Assembly: GCF_013385175.1 (NCBI RefSeq)
Contig: NZ_JABZEO010000010.1
Span: 1-64,000, forward strand
DNA length: 64,000 nucleotides
Reading direction: 5' to 3'
Origin: Allochromatium humboldtianum
GTDB lineage: Bacteria; Pseudomonadota; Gammaproteobacteria; Chromatiales; Chromatiaceae
Below the pieces are notes generated by a model. It ran no database searches. It saw only the letters and a list, made by a program, of their open reading frames with translations, and was not told the origin of the DNA. This document shows positions 1-9,554 of the stretch, one piece after another. The position numbers were made by a program, and so were the translations under genes. Each line of letters opens with the position of its first letter. The stretch's first letter is position 1.

Positions 1-5
1 TTTTA

Positions 6-58
<53 letters not shown>

Positions 59-251
59 AATAGCTGTTTTTTCTTGTTTCACCTTGTTCCTCAATTCTCA
101 AAAAATATATAATTAACAGCATCTTCAGTTGAATCTGTCGCGCATGTTGTTGCATCCGGCTGTACTGAATCGCATGTTTTACGCGACTACAGACGCGACT
201 ACAAGAGACCACCTGAATCCACCCTCTCCGGCCCAGCCAGGATGGATCGCT

Positions 252-1610
252 ATGCTCAGCGACCGCCAGATCAAGAACCTCACGGCCACAGGCAAACCGT
301 ATCGATTGCGCGAGAAGTCGACCGATCCAAGCTTACGCGGGTTCGGCGTACAGGTTTCCGCCGCCGGTACCAAGACCTTCTACGTCGAGTACAGCTTCGG
401 CGGTCAACGAGGACATTTCTATCGCCTGGGAGCCTATCCCAGCCTGTCTTTGGCGCAAGCGCGTGAGCGCTGTCGGGACGTCCGCAATCTCGTCGATCAG
501 GGGATCGATCCCAAGGCCGAACTCGATCGGCGACGCACATCCGAAGTCCTGGAGCGCAAGGCTCAGGAGCAGCAGGCACAGCTGGCACGAGCGACGGCGA
601 CTTACGAAGATCTGGTGCGCGTCTATCTGGCATCACTCGACAACCCGACGACGCGCGACGAAATCGAGCGGCTGCTACAAAAAGATGCCCGTCCGATCCT
701 GAAAGACAAGCGCGTCACCGAGATCGAGCCGCGCGATATCCGTGCTGTGCTGGACAGAGCCCGCAAGCGGGGCGCGAAGCGGGTCGTCTTCATGCTGCAC
801 AGCTATCTGCATGCCGCCTTCGTTCATGCCATCGGCGAGCAGGAGATCGATGGCCTGCTGTTCCCGTTGACCACGAATCCGGTCGCCGCCGTGAAAAAAC
901 CGGATTCCGGTATGACCCCTTGCAGTCGGGTGCTCTCCAAGGAGGAGATCGGCACACTCTGGCAAGCACTCACGATAGAGGCCGATCGCCTGAGTCCCAT
1001 GACCATTGGGGCCATCCGCCTGATGCTGCTCAGCGGACAGCGTCTACAGGAGATTTTGCGCACACGTTGGGATCAGCTCGATTTTACCGACGGCACTTGG
1101 TCGTTCGCGCGTGAGCAGACCAAGACCAAGCGCCCGCACCTAGTGCCTCTGACCCCGATGATTCATGAAACGCTCATGGCGATTCCGCGCTTGGGGCCGC
1201 TGGTCTTTCCGCATTCCCGTCCATCTGACAAGACCCCTGAAGCGATAGCGATCATGCCCTTTCGTTCGATTACTCAGGCCATCGAACGTCTCTGCGCACG
1301 GCATGCCCTGGAAGCCTTCACGCCCCGGGATCTACGCCGAACCTGCACGACGCATTGGGCACGTCTCGGCATTCAGCCAAGTGTGCGTTTTCTGCTTCAG
1401 AACCGAGCCGTGAACGACATCGAGGAAACCCACTACAACATCTACGACGGTCTTCCGGAAAAGCGACAGGCCCTGGAGTGCTGGGAGCAGGAGCTTCGGG
1501 GGCTGTTGGATACCGCTTCGATGATCAGCCTGGGTTCGTCGCCGTCGGCCATACAATCGGCATCTGCTCCAAGCCAGGCCGGCCTGACGCCCAGCCGAAA
1601 CCGAGTCTGA
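252..1610 (+). CDS. int: P4-type tyrosine integrase
   Basis: Site-specific recombinase that would integrate and excise the element at the adjacent tRNA-Pro fragment. The first about 80 residues are the DUF4102-type arm-DNA-binding domain (LSDRQIKNL start, then a GxGVQVxxxGxKTFY strand motif). A core-binding domain follows, and then the catalytic domain with an Arg in SGQRLQEI, an RDLRRT box and the final Tyr region THYNIYD. The RDLRRT box has Arg where most P4 integrases have His. The frame is open upstream to a TTG at 129, but the ATG at 252 fits family N-termini better. It converges on the RES toxin gene with a 26-nt gap. Confidence 0.9.
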   Translation: MLSDRQIKNLTATGKPYRLREKSTDPSLRGFGVQVSAAGTKTFYVEYSFGGQRGHFYRLGAYPSLSLAQARERCRDVRNLVDQGIDPKAELDRRRTSEVLERKAQEQQAQLARATATYEDLVRVYLASLDNPTTRDEIERLLQKDARPILKDKRVTEIEPRDIRAVLDRARKRGAKRVVFMLHSYLHAAFVHAIGEQEIDGLLFPLTTNPVAAVKKPDSGMTPCSRVLSKEEIGTLWQALTIEADRLSPMTIGAIRLMLLSGQRLQEILRTRWDQLDFTDGTWSFAREQTKTKRPHLVPLTPMIHETLMAIPRLGPLVFPHSRPSDKTPEAIAIMPFRSITQAIERLCARHALEAFTPRDLRRTCTTHWARLGIQPSVRFLLQNRAVNDIEETHYNIYDGLPEKRQALECWEQELRGLLDTASMISLGSSPSAIQSASAPSQAGLTPSRNRV

Positions 1611-1636
1611 GGTCGTCCTCATCGCCAGAGCGTCGA

Positions 1637-2164
1637 TCAGCGCGACCAGCTGGACAGGTCGCGGGGGAGTCGCCCATCGGGGTCGTTGACAGTGACGGAG
1701 TTGCCATCCTTGAGCCGGTCTGAGTAAACGACGACGTTCGTTCCGCCCTCGTGCGCCTGGCTCGGAAAGAGGATGCCGGTATAGCCATGGGCCAGCACCA
1801 TATCGGCGAGAACCCAAGTCGGGGGTTCGATGTGAAGCTCGAACCTCAGGTGGCGCCAGTCTTCGCGCCAGTCATGCCATAGCTCGTCCCAAGGCTCTCC
1901 ATGGTGGAGCCGACGCAGGTCGACCAGGTTGCGCAGCGACACGGTGTACGAGCACATCGTGCAGGGCGGAAGGAAGGCTGAGGTCTGCTGGTATTCGCGC
2001 AAGGCGGTCATTTCATCCAACGACAGGTACAGCGCCTCGACGCCTTCGCGGTTGAAGCGCCCACCTCGGGCCGCGGCACCGGCGCCGCTGGTCGGCCGGC
2101 TGGCCCATTGTGGGGTATGCGCGCGGAATACGGTGGTGTCGGGCGGCAAGTCGGAGAGGATCAT
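1637..2164 (-). CDS. RES-domain toxin
   Basis: A 175-residue RES-family protein (COG5654). Characterised members degrade NAD+ and act as toxins paired with a DUF2384/Xre antitoxin. The family residues are visible: Arg in VFRAH near residue 14, a GGRFN strand, a Glu in TALREYQQ and a Ser/Thr-containing end. The start overlaps the stop of the upstream antitoxin by 4 nt (ATGA), which implies translational coupling. The two genes sit just inside the integrase, as stabilisation modules of integrative elements often do. Toxin activity is inferred from the family. Confidence 0.85.
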   Translation of the reverse strand: MILSDLPPDTTVFRAHTPQWASRPTSGAGAAARGGRFNREGVEALYLSLDEMTALREYQQTSAFLPPCTMCSYTVSLRNLVDLRRLHHGEPWDELWHDWREDWRHLRFELHIEPPTWVLADMVLAHGYTGILFPSQAHEGGTNVVVYSDRLKDGNSVTVNDPDGRLPRDLSSWSR

Positions 2165-2529
2165 CCGACGAACCCGGCGCGGATCGACTCCAGATAGTCA
2201 ATCGCGTCCTCGGTTCGGCCTTGCTGGACCAGCTGCAACAGGGTCTGGTGACGAAACGCCGCAATAGGCTCGTTCTTGATCAGGAAGATGGCGCGCTGCT
2301 GATCCGGCTGTATCGCCGTGGCGGCCGACAGCACACGCATCAGGTCGCGCAGTGCCGATTGCAGTCTCGGCGATTCCGGGTGGGTGCGCAGGGTGTTGCG
2401 ATGGACGCCGGCCAGCTCGGCCAGATCCTGCTGTTGCAGGCCGAGAATGTGCGCGACGCCTGAGGCTGAGAATCGCGACGTACCCGGTTCCCGCGTCGAT
2501 TCAAGCACGTCGGCGAAGAGGGCGACCAT
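2161..2529 (-). CDS. Xre/MbcA/ParS-type antitoxin (DUF2384)
   Basis: Antitoxin partner of the RES toxin, about 122 residues. A helix-turn-helix-like region (HILGLQQQDLAELAGVHRNT) is followed by the C-terminal toxin-binding part ending in DAIDYLESIRAGF, typical of DUF2384 proteins. The ATG at 2529 has a good ribosome site (GGAGAAACGCC before ATG), whereas the upstream in-frame ATG at 2586 has none. It probably autoregulates from the 230-bp gap upstream, which contains no other gene. Confidence 0.83.
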   Translation of the reverse strand: MVALFADVLESTREPGTSRFSASGVAHILGLQQQDLAELAGVHRNTLRTHPESPRLQSALRDLMRVLSAATAIQPDQQRAIFLIKNEPIAAFRHQTLLQLVQQGRTEDAIDYLESIRAGFVG

Positions 2530-2756
2530 GGCGTTTCTCCTGAGTGCGCCTATTAGAGATGCACATATTACGCACAGTATAGGCATCGCTCAAGCCCAGT
2601 CAGCGACGCCTGGCCGTTTGGACCTCCAGAACCGGCCGACATCGACCGAACCCGCTTCAACTGCATCTGATCTGAAGTCGGACTCCAGCCAAGCACGCCG
2701 GGAACGACGGCCCGCTCCAGTCGAGACTGAAACGGGCCGCCCTCGGTGGAGACCGC

Positions 2757-3794
2757 TCAGGCGGCCTGTGAACGTCCCCGCGTGGCCAACCAGACATCGG
2801 CCCAGTCCACACCCGAGCGTTCGGCCGGAATCGGGCCGGGCGGCAAACGCACCTCAGCCTCAATCCCGCGCGCTAGCAGCCGGGCCTGCAGTCGCCCGGC
2901 GGCGCGCTGTCCGGCCCCATGGCGATCCCGGTCGGCCCAGATCGTGACCTGGGTGAGGCCGGGTGGCGGGACGAAGCGTTCCAGAAGCGTCGCGTTGAGC
3001 GCCGCCCACACCGGTTGTCCGCTCAGGTGATGGGCCGCCAGCGCGGTTTCCACGCCTTCGGCCACACCAAGCGTGGTGGTGGCCGCATACAGCCGAATGG
3101 CCGCACCGGCCAGAGGCGCCACCGGCGGCAGCAGCTTGCGCGCACTGGCCACCGGGGCCTTGCCCCGCCCATTGGTGGCCAGATAGGTGCGGTGCAGCGT
3201 CAGACGCTGACCGTCCGCGCCCTGCACCACGCTCAGCAGCGCCGGGAACGCTCCCCGGTTATCACCGGCCTCGAAATACGCGAGCTGCGGATGCAGACGC
3301 AGGACGTCCGGATCGGTGTCCTCCAGCGTCAGCCCGCGCGCGGCCAGATAACGCCACAGCGGCCAGGCCAGCGCGGCGTTGACCGGGCAGGCGGCCTGCC
3401 AGAGACGCTCGATCCGGCGTCGGGCCTGAGCCGATGTGCGGTCAGTAGCGTGACCAGACGGTATGGAACCCTGCTCAGGCGGATACCGTCCGGCGACCGC
3501 CTCCAGTCCCAATACCGCACTGACGGCGGCCAGCGCCTGTGGAAAGCGCCAGTCGTACAGCCACATCAGCAGCGCAAAGCCGTCGGGAAAGGCGCCACAG
3601 GTATTGCAGATGCCGCCCCCGGTGTCGGCCACATCACGAAACAGCCGAAAGCCGTCCCGTCCGCCGTGACGCGGACAGGGCCCATGCCGTCCGGCGCGGG
3701 CCAGAGCCGGTTCCAGGGCGGGGGCCAGGGCAGCCAGCACCGACGGCCAGCGTCCCCGCACCCGAGGACGAATCTCGGTGATCTCCAAACGCAT
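2757..3794 (-). CDS. Zinc-finger/Toprim primase-like protein
   Basis: A 345-residue protein of the P4/conjugative-element primase-helicase type. Its N-terminus carries a CHC2-like zinc ribbon (CPRHGGRDGFRLF, later ICNTCGAF). The C-terminal half has a Toprim-like pattern (LGVAEGVETALAA, then TIWADRDRHGAGQRAA) with the expected acidic residues. No helicase domain is present, so it would supply priming or Toprim activity only. It is the last gene of the minus-strand replication/recombination block of the element and lies 133 nt after radC, with a hairpin-rich leader between them. Confidence 0.82.
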   Translation of the reverse strand: MRLEITEIRPRVRGRWPSVLAALAPALEPALARAGRHGPCPRHGGRDGFRLFRDVADTGGGICNTCGAFPDGFALLMWLYDWRFPQALAAVSAVLGLEAVAGRYPPEQGSIPSGHATDRTSAQARRRIERLWQAACPVNAALAWPLWRYLAARGLTLEDTDPDVLRLHPQLAYFEAGDNRGAFPALLSVVQGADGQRLTLHRTYLATNGRGKAPVASARKLLPPVAPLAGAAIRLYAATTTLGVAEGVETALAAHHLSGQPVWAALNATLLERFVPPPGLTQVTIWADRDRHGAGQRAAGRLQARLLARGIEAEVRLPPGPIPAERSGVDWADVWLATRGRSQAA

Positions 3795-3927
3795 ACGAAC
3801 CTCCAGCCTGTGTCAGGTGTGATGGCCCGCCACCGCGCCATCCCTTATCAGGGCGGCGGGCGCGATGGGGAGCCGGGATGTGGCCCCGGATGACGGGGCC
3901 GGTGGTGAGGACGGCGGACGCCGTCGG

Positions 3928-4434
3928 TCAGAGCAGGCCGCGTTCGGCCAGCGAGAGACAGGTGTCACCGACGATCAGGTGATCGAGCAGCCGGATGTCG
4001 ACCAGGGCCAGGGCCTCGCGCAGACGCTGCGTCATGCGCAGATCGTCCGCGCTCGGTTCACTGACGCCGGACGGATGATTGTGGAAGGCCAGAGCGGCGG
4101 CGCCATTGCAGCGCAGCCCGGCCTTGACCACCTCGCGCGGATAGACCGAGGCGCCATCGATGGTGCCGCGAAACAGCTCCTCGATGGCCACCACCCGGTG
4201 GCGGTTGTCGAGCCAGAGTATCCCGAACACTTCGTATTCGAGCTGACCCAGACGCAGTTGCAGGTAGTGGCGCGCCGCGTCGGGCGAGGTCAGCGCCGGT
4301 TCGTCGGCGGTGCGCAGACGTTCGGCCAGAATGGCCAGGGCCTGGGCAATGATGGCGTCCTCCTCGGCACGCTGCGGATCATCGGCCTGTGGGTCGGGCG
4401 TATCAGTGCAAACGGGAACGGTGGTGGTGTACAT
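3928..4434 (-). CDS. radC: RadC/JAB-domain protein
   Basis: A 168-residue RadC-family JAB/MPN protein common on integrative elements. The metal-site pattern is intact: a conserved Glu in [16 protein letters not shown], and a downstream Ser/Asp (SEPSADD), followed by DHLIVG. It lacks the N-terminal helix-hairpin-helix region of chromosomal RadC, which is usual for element-borne copies. The ATG at 4434 is preceded by GGAGACGACC. The frame is open further upstream, but that part is low-complexity leader sequence. Its role in repair is unproven even in well-studied homologues. Confidence 0.88.
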   Translation of the reverse strand: MYTTTVPVCTDTPDPQADDPQRAEEDAIIAQALAILAERLRTADEPALTSPDAARHYLQLRLGQLEYEVFGILWLDNRHRVVAIEELFRGTIDGASVYPREVVKAGLRCNGAAALAFHNHPSGVSEPSADDLRMTQRLREALALVDIRLLDHLIVGDTCLSLAERGLL

Positions 4435-4754
4435 GGTCGTCTCCAGAGGCCAGGCACGCCGTCCCCGTGGGGTCCGAACGCCCCGGCGGGTCGGTGGTGG
4501 AATCAGCCGTGCAAGGTCGACGGCTGGGGATGACCGGCTGGGCCGGTGGATGGTGCGCGGGGTGGTCATCGCCCCCGCCGGCGCTGGTCGGCGCGTCCCG
4601 CTCGGGACAGCACCGGACACCTCTCCGATCGCCACCCCGAGTCCGGGATGGCGGCGGGACAGGCGCCGGGACCACGGGCCCCGGCCGTCGTTATGGTGGG
4701 TGGTGGTGGCGCCCGACGACCGCACGCGAGGGGCGCACGGTCGTCGGGACGGAC
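4435..4754 (-). other. Hairpin-rich leader between the VWA gene and radC
   Basis: About 320 bases without a credible gene. The sequence is rich in CCCC-N3-GGGG and ACCGGC-N3-GCCGGT type inverted repeats (for example near 4527-4545). It resembles the shorter leaders in front of the neighbouring genes of this block. I see no clear promoter and no U-tract terminator. Confidence 0.5.
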
Positions 4755-6665
4755 TCAGCCGCTGATCAGCAGTCGTTCAGCCACGCCAAACAGGGCCTGT
4801 TGCAGATCCCCCGCGTCCTGGATGCGGAGACTGACCGGAAACAGCCAGGAGACATCGTAGGCAATGCCGACCCCAATCGTTTCCAGACCTTGATCCCGGC
4901 ACAGCGCCAGGATCTCGTGGGCGGCAGCCCGATCGTTGGGATCGCCATCGGTCATCGCCAGAATCAGGCGTCGGGGTTCAGGCCGCAGCGACAGATCCGC
5001 CGCCGCATACCACAGCGCCTGAGCCAGCGGGGTGCCGCCGCGCGGCCCCTGATCGAAGGCATCGGCCCGCCGGCGCACCGACTGTCCGTGCCGGATCAGC
5101 CGGCTCACCCGTGTGTCCTCGCCCTGCTGACCGGGAAAGGCCGTGACCGCCACCGAGACGCCGGGAATCGGCTCCAGGGCCAGGGCCACGGCCAGGGCCG
5201 CCTCCAGCGCGACCTGGAACGACGGGCGCCCCGCCTCGGTGCGCCTGTTCATCGATCCGGAGAGATCGACCAGCAGATGCAGCGCCGTGTTGGGGGCCGG
5301 ACGGCGGTGTGGACGCGCAAACAGCCGCGTCTCCCCCAGCCCGACCCGATGCAGCCGTCGTGACAGCAGGGTTCGGCCCTGCCAGGTGGCGCCCGGCCGG
5401 TCCATCCGGCTGGCCTGCACCAGTCCCTGGAGCCGGGTCGCCAGCGCCCGCGAGGTGGCCGCGACCCGTTGGCACGCGAGGTGGTTGAGATGTGGATCAC
5501 TGAAGGCCTCCTCGCCCACCGGCAGCCGCAGGGTCTCGGGGTCATCGGCTCCCGCCGCCTCGGCCAGGGCCTGACGCGCCTGCGCAAACAGATCGCCGGC
5601 CAGATCGTCCTCACCGGCCGCCAGCGCCTGCCGGAGTGCCCCGTTCGGTGTTTCGGACGGGTCCAGGACGCTGGCCGAATCGGCGACCGGGGTCGCGGCC
5701 TCGGGTGCTGCACCGACCTCAGGTTCCGGGTTCGGGGCGTTGGACTCGGGTCCATCATCAGTCCCCGCCGCCGCCTGTGGCGCGGCGTTCGGATCGCCGC
5801 CGGAGTCCGGTGCCTGTGCCGCGCCCGTCTCGTCCGTGGTCGCCGGCCTCGGTGCCTGACCGCCCTCCTCCACCTCCGGCGTTTGGCTGGAGGCTGTCGG
5901 CGGATGGACGTCATCGGCCCCGGCACCGTCCCGGGGCGAACCGTCCGCATCCGGGGTCTCGGCACTGGCCGCCCCGTTTGCTTCGGCCTCACCCTCGGCG
6001 CCACGTTCAGAGGCCGTAGACGGCGTGGTATCGGGCGACGTGGCCTCAGCGTTCAGCCACTGCTCCAGGCGTTCGGCCAGCGCCGCCGCCTCGGCGGTCG
6101 AACCCAGTCGCCGCACCTCGGTGAGCAGTCCCCAGAGCCGATGCACCAGGGAGGCGGAGAAGGTCTGACGCAAGACCTGTTCGGCCTCGTGTGCGGCGGC
6201 GGCCAGGGCCGTCTGTCCCAGCACCTGATGGCGCAGCCGCAGCAGCAGCGTGGCCGTCAGGATCCGGGCCGGATGGTCCTCCGTGGCGGGCGGCTGGAGC
6301 TGGCCGGTGGCCTGCATCCAGTCGATCACCCGGGCCAGGGTGGTCTCGGTTCCGGGATAATCCTGGCGGATGGCCCATTCGATGCGGATGTCCTCCAGGA
6401 TGTTGAGCAGCGTGCGCCGCAGCGGCGACTGGGCCTGGACGGCCTCGAAGACGGCCATGTCGGTATGACGCACATGACTGGCTTCATGCGCGAGTAGCCC
6501 CCAGGCCACTGGGCGCAGCTCCGAGGCCGCCGGCAGATCGGGCAGCCAGATGGTGTGACCGTCGGTGGCCGCCTGGGCGCCGCCGACCTGAACCTGCACG
6601 CCGAAGCGGCGGCCCAGAGCGGTGGCGACGATCGGCATGGCGTGTTTGAGGGTGTGGGTGTACAT
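4755..6665 (-). CDS. CobT-like VWA-domain protein with HExxH motif
   Basis: A 636-residue protein with three parts. The N-terminal region carries a metalloprotease-like HEASH motif near residue 60. The middle is a long Pro/Ala/Asp/Glu-rich linker of about 150 residues. The C-terminal VWA domain has a MIDAS motif DLSGSM plus later Thr (GGTPL) and Asp (TDGD) ligands. It pairs with the MoxR/CobS-like AAA ATPase three genes upstream, the usual AAA-VWA chelatase-like arrangement. Such pairs occur in SXT/R391-type elements with unknown function. The ATG at 6665 ([10 protein letters not shown]) is the best start. Confidence 0.85.
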   Translation of the reverse strand: MYTHTLKHAMPIVATALGRRFGVQVQVGGAQAATDGHTIWLPDLPAASELRPVAWGLLAHEASHVRHTDMAVFEAVQAQSPLRRTLLNILEDIRIEWAIRQDYPGTETTLARVIDWMQATGQLQPPATEDHPARILTATLLLRLRHQVLGQTALAAAAHEAEQVLRQTFSASLVHRLWGLLTEVRRLGSTAEAAALAERLEQWLNAEATSPDTTPSTASERGAEGEAEANGAASAETPDADGSPRDGAGADDVHPPTASSQTPEVEEGGQAPRPATTDETGAAQAPDSGGDPNAAPQAAAGTDDGPESNAPNPEPEVGAAPEAATPVADSASVLDPSETPNGALRQALAAGEDDLAGDLFAQARQALAEAAGADDPETLRLPVGEEAFSDPHLNHLACQRVAATSRALATRLQGLVQASRMDRPGATWQGRTLLSRRLHRVGLGETRLFARPHRRPAPNTALHLLVDLSGSMNRRTEAGRPSFQVALEAALAVALALEPIPGVSVAVTAFPGQQGEDTRVSRLIRHGQSVRRRADAFDQGPRGGTPLAQALWYAAADLSLRPEPRRLILAMTDGDPNDRAAAHEILALCRDQGLETIGVGIAYDVSWLFPVSLRIQDAGDLQQALFGVAERLLISG

Positions 6666-6694
6666 GATCGAACTCCAGATGCATGGGCACACCC

Positions 6695-6749
6695 GCCCCA
6701 GCGGGGCGAAGCGTGCCCCGGTGGGGAATGGCCGGTCCGCAGACCGGCC
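6695..6749 (-). repeat. Hairpin leader of the VWA gene
   Basis: Three perfect inverted repeats occur within 55 bases: GCCCC-AGC-GGGGC (6695-6707), CCCC-GGT-GGGG near 6716-6726, and GGCCGGTC-CGCA-GACCGGCC (6730-6749). The last one matches the GACCGG/CCGGTC hairpins seen before other genes of the block. No T-run follows on the transcribed strand, so these are not ordinary terminators. Confidence 0.6.
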
Positions 6750-6782
6750 GGTGGATGTGGCCCCAACGGGGGCCGGGTGTGA

Positions 6783-7859
6783 TCAGAAGAAGCTATCCTC
6801 CACGAACACCTCCAGGTCCATGGGTGGCTCCACCGTCGGCGGGAGTGCCGGCCGGTCGAAGGCCGACAGCGGCTCGGGGACAACAGGCCGCGTCACCGGC
6901 GCCGGCACAGCGGCCGCCACGTCATCCGGCAACGGGTCGGTTGAACGCTCCACGTCCGGCTCGCCAGCGGCCTCCAGCGCGTCAAGCGCCTCGGTTGCAT
7001 CCGCGTCCTCCGGCGGCTCCGCCGCCGTGCCGGCCAGCAGTCCCGCGCCATGGCGGGCCAGCCGGGCCTCATCGCGCAACAGCAGCCACAGCCCGAAGCC
7101 CTCGCGGAACAACGCTCCGCTGACGGGCCCCGAGCGCGGCGCCCGCTGCAGGAACCCCTCCAGGGGTTCGAGCACCGGCGGGATGCGCGGATCGACGAAC
7201 GACAGCACCGCCAGCTTGTCGCGCACGCGGCGGAAGGTGCCGAGCGCACGCTGGCTCAATTGCGTCTGCCCGATCAGGCTCTTCTCCAGATCGCGGGCAA
7301 TCTGCGTGACCTCGTGGAAGATGGTTCCGCCCAGCTCGGCGGCATCCTCGGCCAGGGTGCCGGGATGGGCCTCAGCGGGACGAATCACCAGCGGGCGATA
7401 GCGGAAGGCAAACCGGGTGGCCACGCGGCCGGCCGGTTCCACCGCCTCGCGCAGTTGCCGCTCCCACTGGGGATGACGGGTGATCCAGTCGGCGATCTCG
7501 GCGTCATACCCAGCGAGAAAGGCGTCGACTTCGTGCTCGAAGCGGGTCTTGAGTCCTTCGAGTTCGGCACTGAGTCCGGCGACCTGGTCATTGGGCACCA
7601 GAAAGCCGCCGAGAAACCGTGTGCCGACCTTGAGACAGGCCCGCTCGGCCTGGCCCTTGAGGGTGTGGAAGATGCGCAGCGCCTCGGGATTGCAGATGCG
7701 CTTGGATCCCCAGTGGACCAGATCCGCCGTGGGTCTGTCGGCCGCCGCCAGCCCCAGATCCTCGGGGCGCAGTGTCTTGCGCCCGCCCCAGATCGGGATC
7801 GACAGCGAGATCAGGGTCATGGCTTCGGTCAGTGTGATGATGGGTGTGGTGGTGCTCAT
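6783..7859 (-). CDS. DUF3150-type element protein
   Basis: A 358-residue protein resembling the DUF3150 family found between the CobS-like ATPase and the VWA protein in SXT-type elements. It is mostly helical, with charged segments and an acidic Pro-rich tail ending in EVFVEDSFF. No catalytic motif is apparent. A role as a third component of the AAA-VWA machine is inferred from synteny only. The ATG at 7859 sits one base after a perfect 8-bp hairpin whose loop contains the Shine-Dalgarno sequence. Confidence 0.75.
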   Translation of the reverse strand: MSTTTPIITLTEAMTLISLSIPIWGGRKTLRPEDLGLAAADRPTADLVHWGSKRICNPEALRIFHTLKGQAERACLKVGTRFLGGFLVPNDQVAGLSAELEGLKTRFEHEVDAFLAGYDAEIADWITRHPQWERQLREAVEPAGRVATRFAFRYRPLVIRPAEAHPGTLAEDAAELGGTIFHEVTQIARDLEKSLIGQTQLSQRALGTFRRVRDKLAVLSFVDPRIPPVLEPLEGFLQRAPRSGPVSGALFREGFGLWLLLRDEARLARHGAGLLAGTAAEPPEDADATEALDALEAAGEPDVERSTDPLPDDVAAAVPAPVTRPVVPEPLSAFDRPALPPTVEPPMDLEVFVEDSFF

Positions 7860-7860
7860 G

Positions 7861-7887
7861 GGCGTGTCTCCAGGCCGCGGACACGCC
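7861..7887 (-). promoter_or_regulatory. Shine-Dalgarno-in-loop hairpin before the DUF3150 gene
   Basis: A perfect inverted repeat, GGCGTGTC-N11-GACACGCC, ends one base from the ATG. On the mRNA the loop and arm contain TGGAGA, the only plausible ribosome site. Folding would hide or frame the initiation region, suggesting translational control. Confidence 0.6.
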
Positions 7888-7954
7888 GGCGCCGCCCCGT
7901 GGGGACGACGCCGGATGCCCGGCGGCCGCTGGTGGTGGATGGACGGTGGTACGG

Positions 7955-8329
7955 TCAGAACCAGTCGTCGGCGATGGCACTGTCGATCCGGGACAGATCG
8001 ATCGCCGGCCGCGCGGCGACAGGTGGTGTCACCGGCGCAGGCGCCGGGGATGGCGGGGCGGGGTTTGGCCACACCCCCCGCGGGTCGAGCAACAGCCCCT
8101 GGTCATCGAGTCGGTGTTCCCCGACCCAGCGATAGCCCTTGCGTTGCTTTCCATGCACGGCACGCTTCAAGCGGTCGGCGGCCTCGGCGGGATAGGTCTT
8201 GTGCTGAAGCAGCCGTCCGGCCGGTCCCCAACGCACCGTCAGGGTACCTTCGGGATCGCGCCGCCAGGCCCAGTCCTTGGCCCGGCCGTTGCCGTGGTAG
8301 AAGCGGTAGAGCTGAAACGGCGGGGTCAT
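7955..8329 (-). CDS. WGR-like domain protein
   Basis: A small protein of about 124 residues. The first 70 residues resemble a WGR domain (FQLYRFYHGNGRAKDWAW, then TVRWGPAGR, then GYRWVG); in other proteins WGR binds nucleic acid. A Pro-rich linker and a short tail (IDSAIADDWF) follow. It overlaps the stop of the AAA ATPase gene (8326) by four bases, so it is translationally coupled and has no leader of its own. The family assignment is moderate and the function unknown. Confidence 0.7.
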   Translation of the reverse strand: MTPPFQLYRFYHGNGRAKDWAWRRDPEGTLTVRWGPAGRLLQHKTYPAEAADRLKRAVHGKQRKGYRWVGEHRLDDQGLLLDPRGVWPNPAPPSPAPAPVTPPVAARPAIDLSRIDSAIADDWF

Positions 8330-9279
8330 GCCGCCGAACTCCCGGTCCACAGATCCCCCATCACATCGGCGGCCACCCGATGGATGGCCTCGCGCTGATC
8401 GGGATCGGCCCGGGCGGTGAGCGCCTGCTCCAGGGCAAAGCGGATCGGTTGCGGGGCGCCGCGAAAGGTCAGCGCCAACCGTGCCCAGCGCACCAGGGTG
8501 CGGGTGGAGAGCGTGATGGTGAGTTGGGCCGTGCTTTCGCCCTCGCCCACGAACAGCCGTCGCACCTCATTGGCCACGGCGATGAGCTTCTCACCGACCT
8601 CCGGCGGCAGGCTCGGCACCGCGCCGGCCAGCACCCCCAGTTCCACCTCGGGTTCCAGATAGCCGACCGGCAACACCCGGAAGCGGTCGAGGAAGGCCAG
8701 GTTTTGGCGCAGCACGCCCTGATACAGCCCGGTGGTATCGCCGGCTCCGGCCGAGTTGCCGGTGGCGAATACCCGGAATTTCGGATGGGGTCGGATGACC
8801 TCCCCGCCGTTCTGGGCAATGACCAGGGGCTGACCCTCGATCACATCGTTGAGTCCGGCCAGCTCAGCCGGGTCCATCAGGTCGATCTCATTGAGCAGCA
8901 GCAGATGCCCCTCACGCAGCGCCACGGCCAGCGGGCCATGGACGAAGCGCGTCGAGCCGTCGATCAGCACGAACTGCCCGACCAGATCGGAGAGTTCCAG
9001 GCGCCCGTGACAGGTCACCGACTGCACCGGCCAGTTGAGCCGGGCGGCGACCTGGCACACCAGCGAGGTCTTGCCGCTGCCGGTCGGACCGGTGAGCAGA
9101 AAGGCATCGCCGGCCGGATCGCGCAGAAACGCGATGAGCGCGGCCAGCCCCTGGCGAAACACATAGGGCGTGGCCGGTGGAATCAGCGGGTGGTCGGTGG
9201 CACTGAAGCCCTCGATGACGAGTCCCGCCGGGGCCTTGACCCCAAAGGTCTGGCCGACATTGAACAGTTGCGTGGTCAT
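8326..9279 (-). CDS. CobS/MoxR-like AAA+ ATPase
   Basis: A 317-residue single-domain AAA+ ATPase. Walker A is GPTGSGKTS near residue 65, Walker B is HLLLLNEIDLMDP, sensor 1 is FATGNS and the arginine-finger region is FLDRFR. MoxR/CobS ATPases remodel partner complexes together with VWA proteins, and the VWA partner lies three genes downstream. The start ATG abuts a hairpin (9280-9310) containing the Shine-Dalgarno sequence. Confidence 0.88.
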   Translation of the reverse strand: MTTQLFNVGQTFGVKAPAGLVIEGFSATDHPLIPPATPYVFRQGLAALIAFLRDPAGDAFLLTGPTGSGKTSLVCQVAARLNWPVQSVTCHGRLELSDLVGQFVLIDGSTRFVHGPLAVALREGHLLLLNEIDLMDPAELAGLNDVIEGQPLVIAQNGGEVIRPHPKFRVFATGNSAGAGDTTGLYQGVLRQNLAFLDRFRVLPVGYLEPEVELGVLAGAVPSLPPEVGEKLIAVANEVRRLFVGEGESTAQLTITLSTRTLVRWARLALTFRGAPQPIRFALEQALTARADPDQREAIHRVAADVMGDLWTGSSAA

Positions 9280-9554
9280 GCGTCGTCTCCCGTGTCGTGA
9301 GAGGCGACGCCACCCGGTGCGGGGGACGAACTCGCCCCTCGGGGTGGTGGTGATGAAACCGGACGGCGGGTCCGGACGGTGAAGCGCGCGTGCTTGTGGA
9401 TCGCCCGCGCCGGCGATGTGGTGATCACGCGGTCAGCGTGAGCACGGAAAGCCTCTCCGCCCAGGGTCCGGACGGACCCTCGGGGACAACCCTCCCGTGC
9501 CTGGGGATGGTGAGGGAGTGTGGAAGCCGACCGGCTTCCGCACTCCAGGGTGGT
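9280..9554 (-). promoter_or_regulatory. Structured leader of the AAA ATPase gene
   Basis: A 275-base stretch with no gene and several strong inverted repeats. GCGTCG/CGACGC at 9280-9310 encloses the ribosome site. CCGGAC-N5-GTCCGG lies at 9359-9375, a GGGTCC/GGACCC stem near 9464-9479, and GGAAGCC-N4-GGCTTCC at about 9521-9538. A promoter is not obvious. Confidence 0.55.
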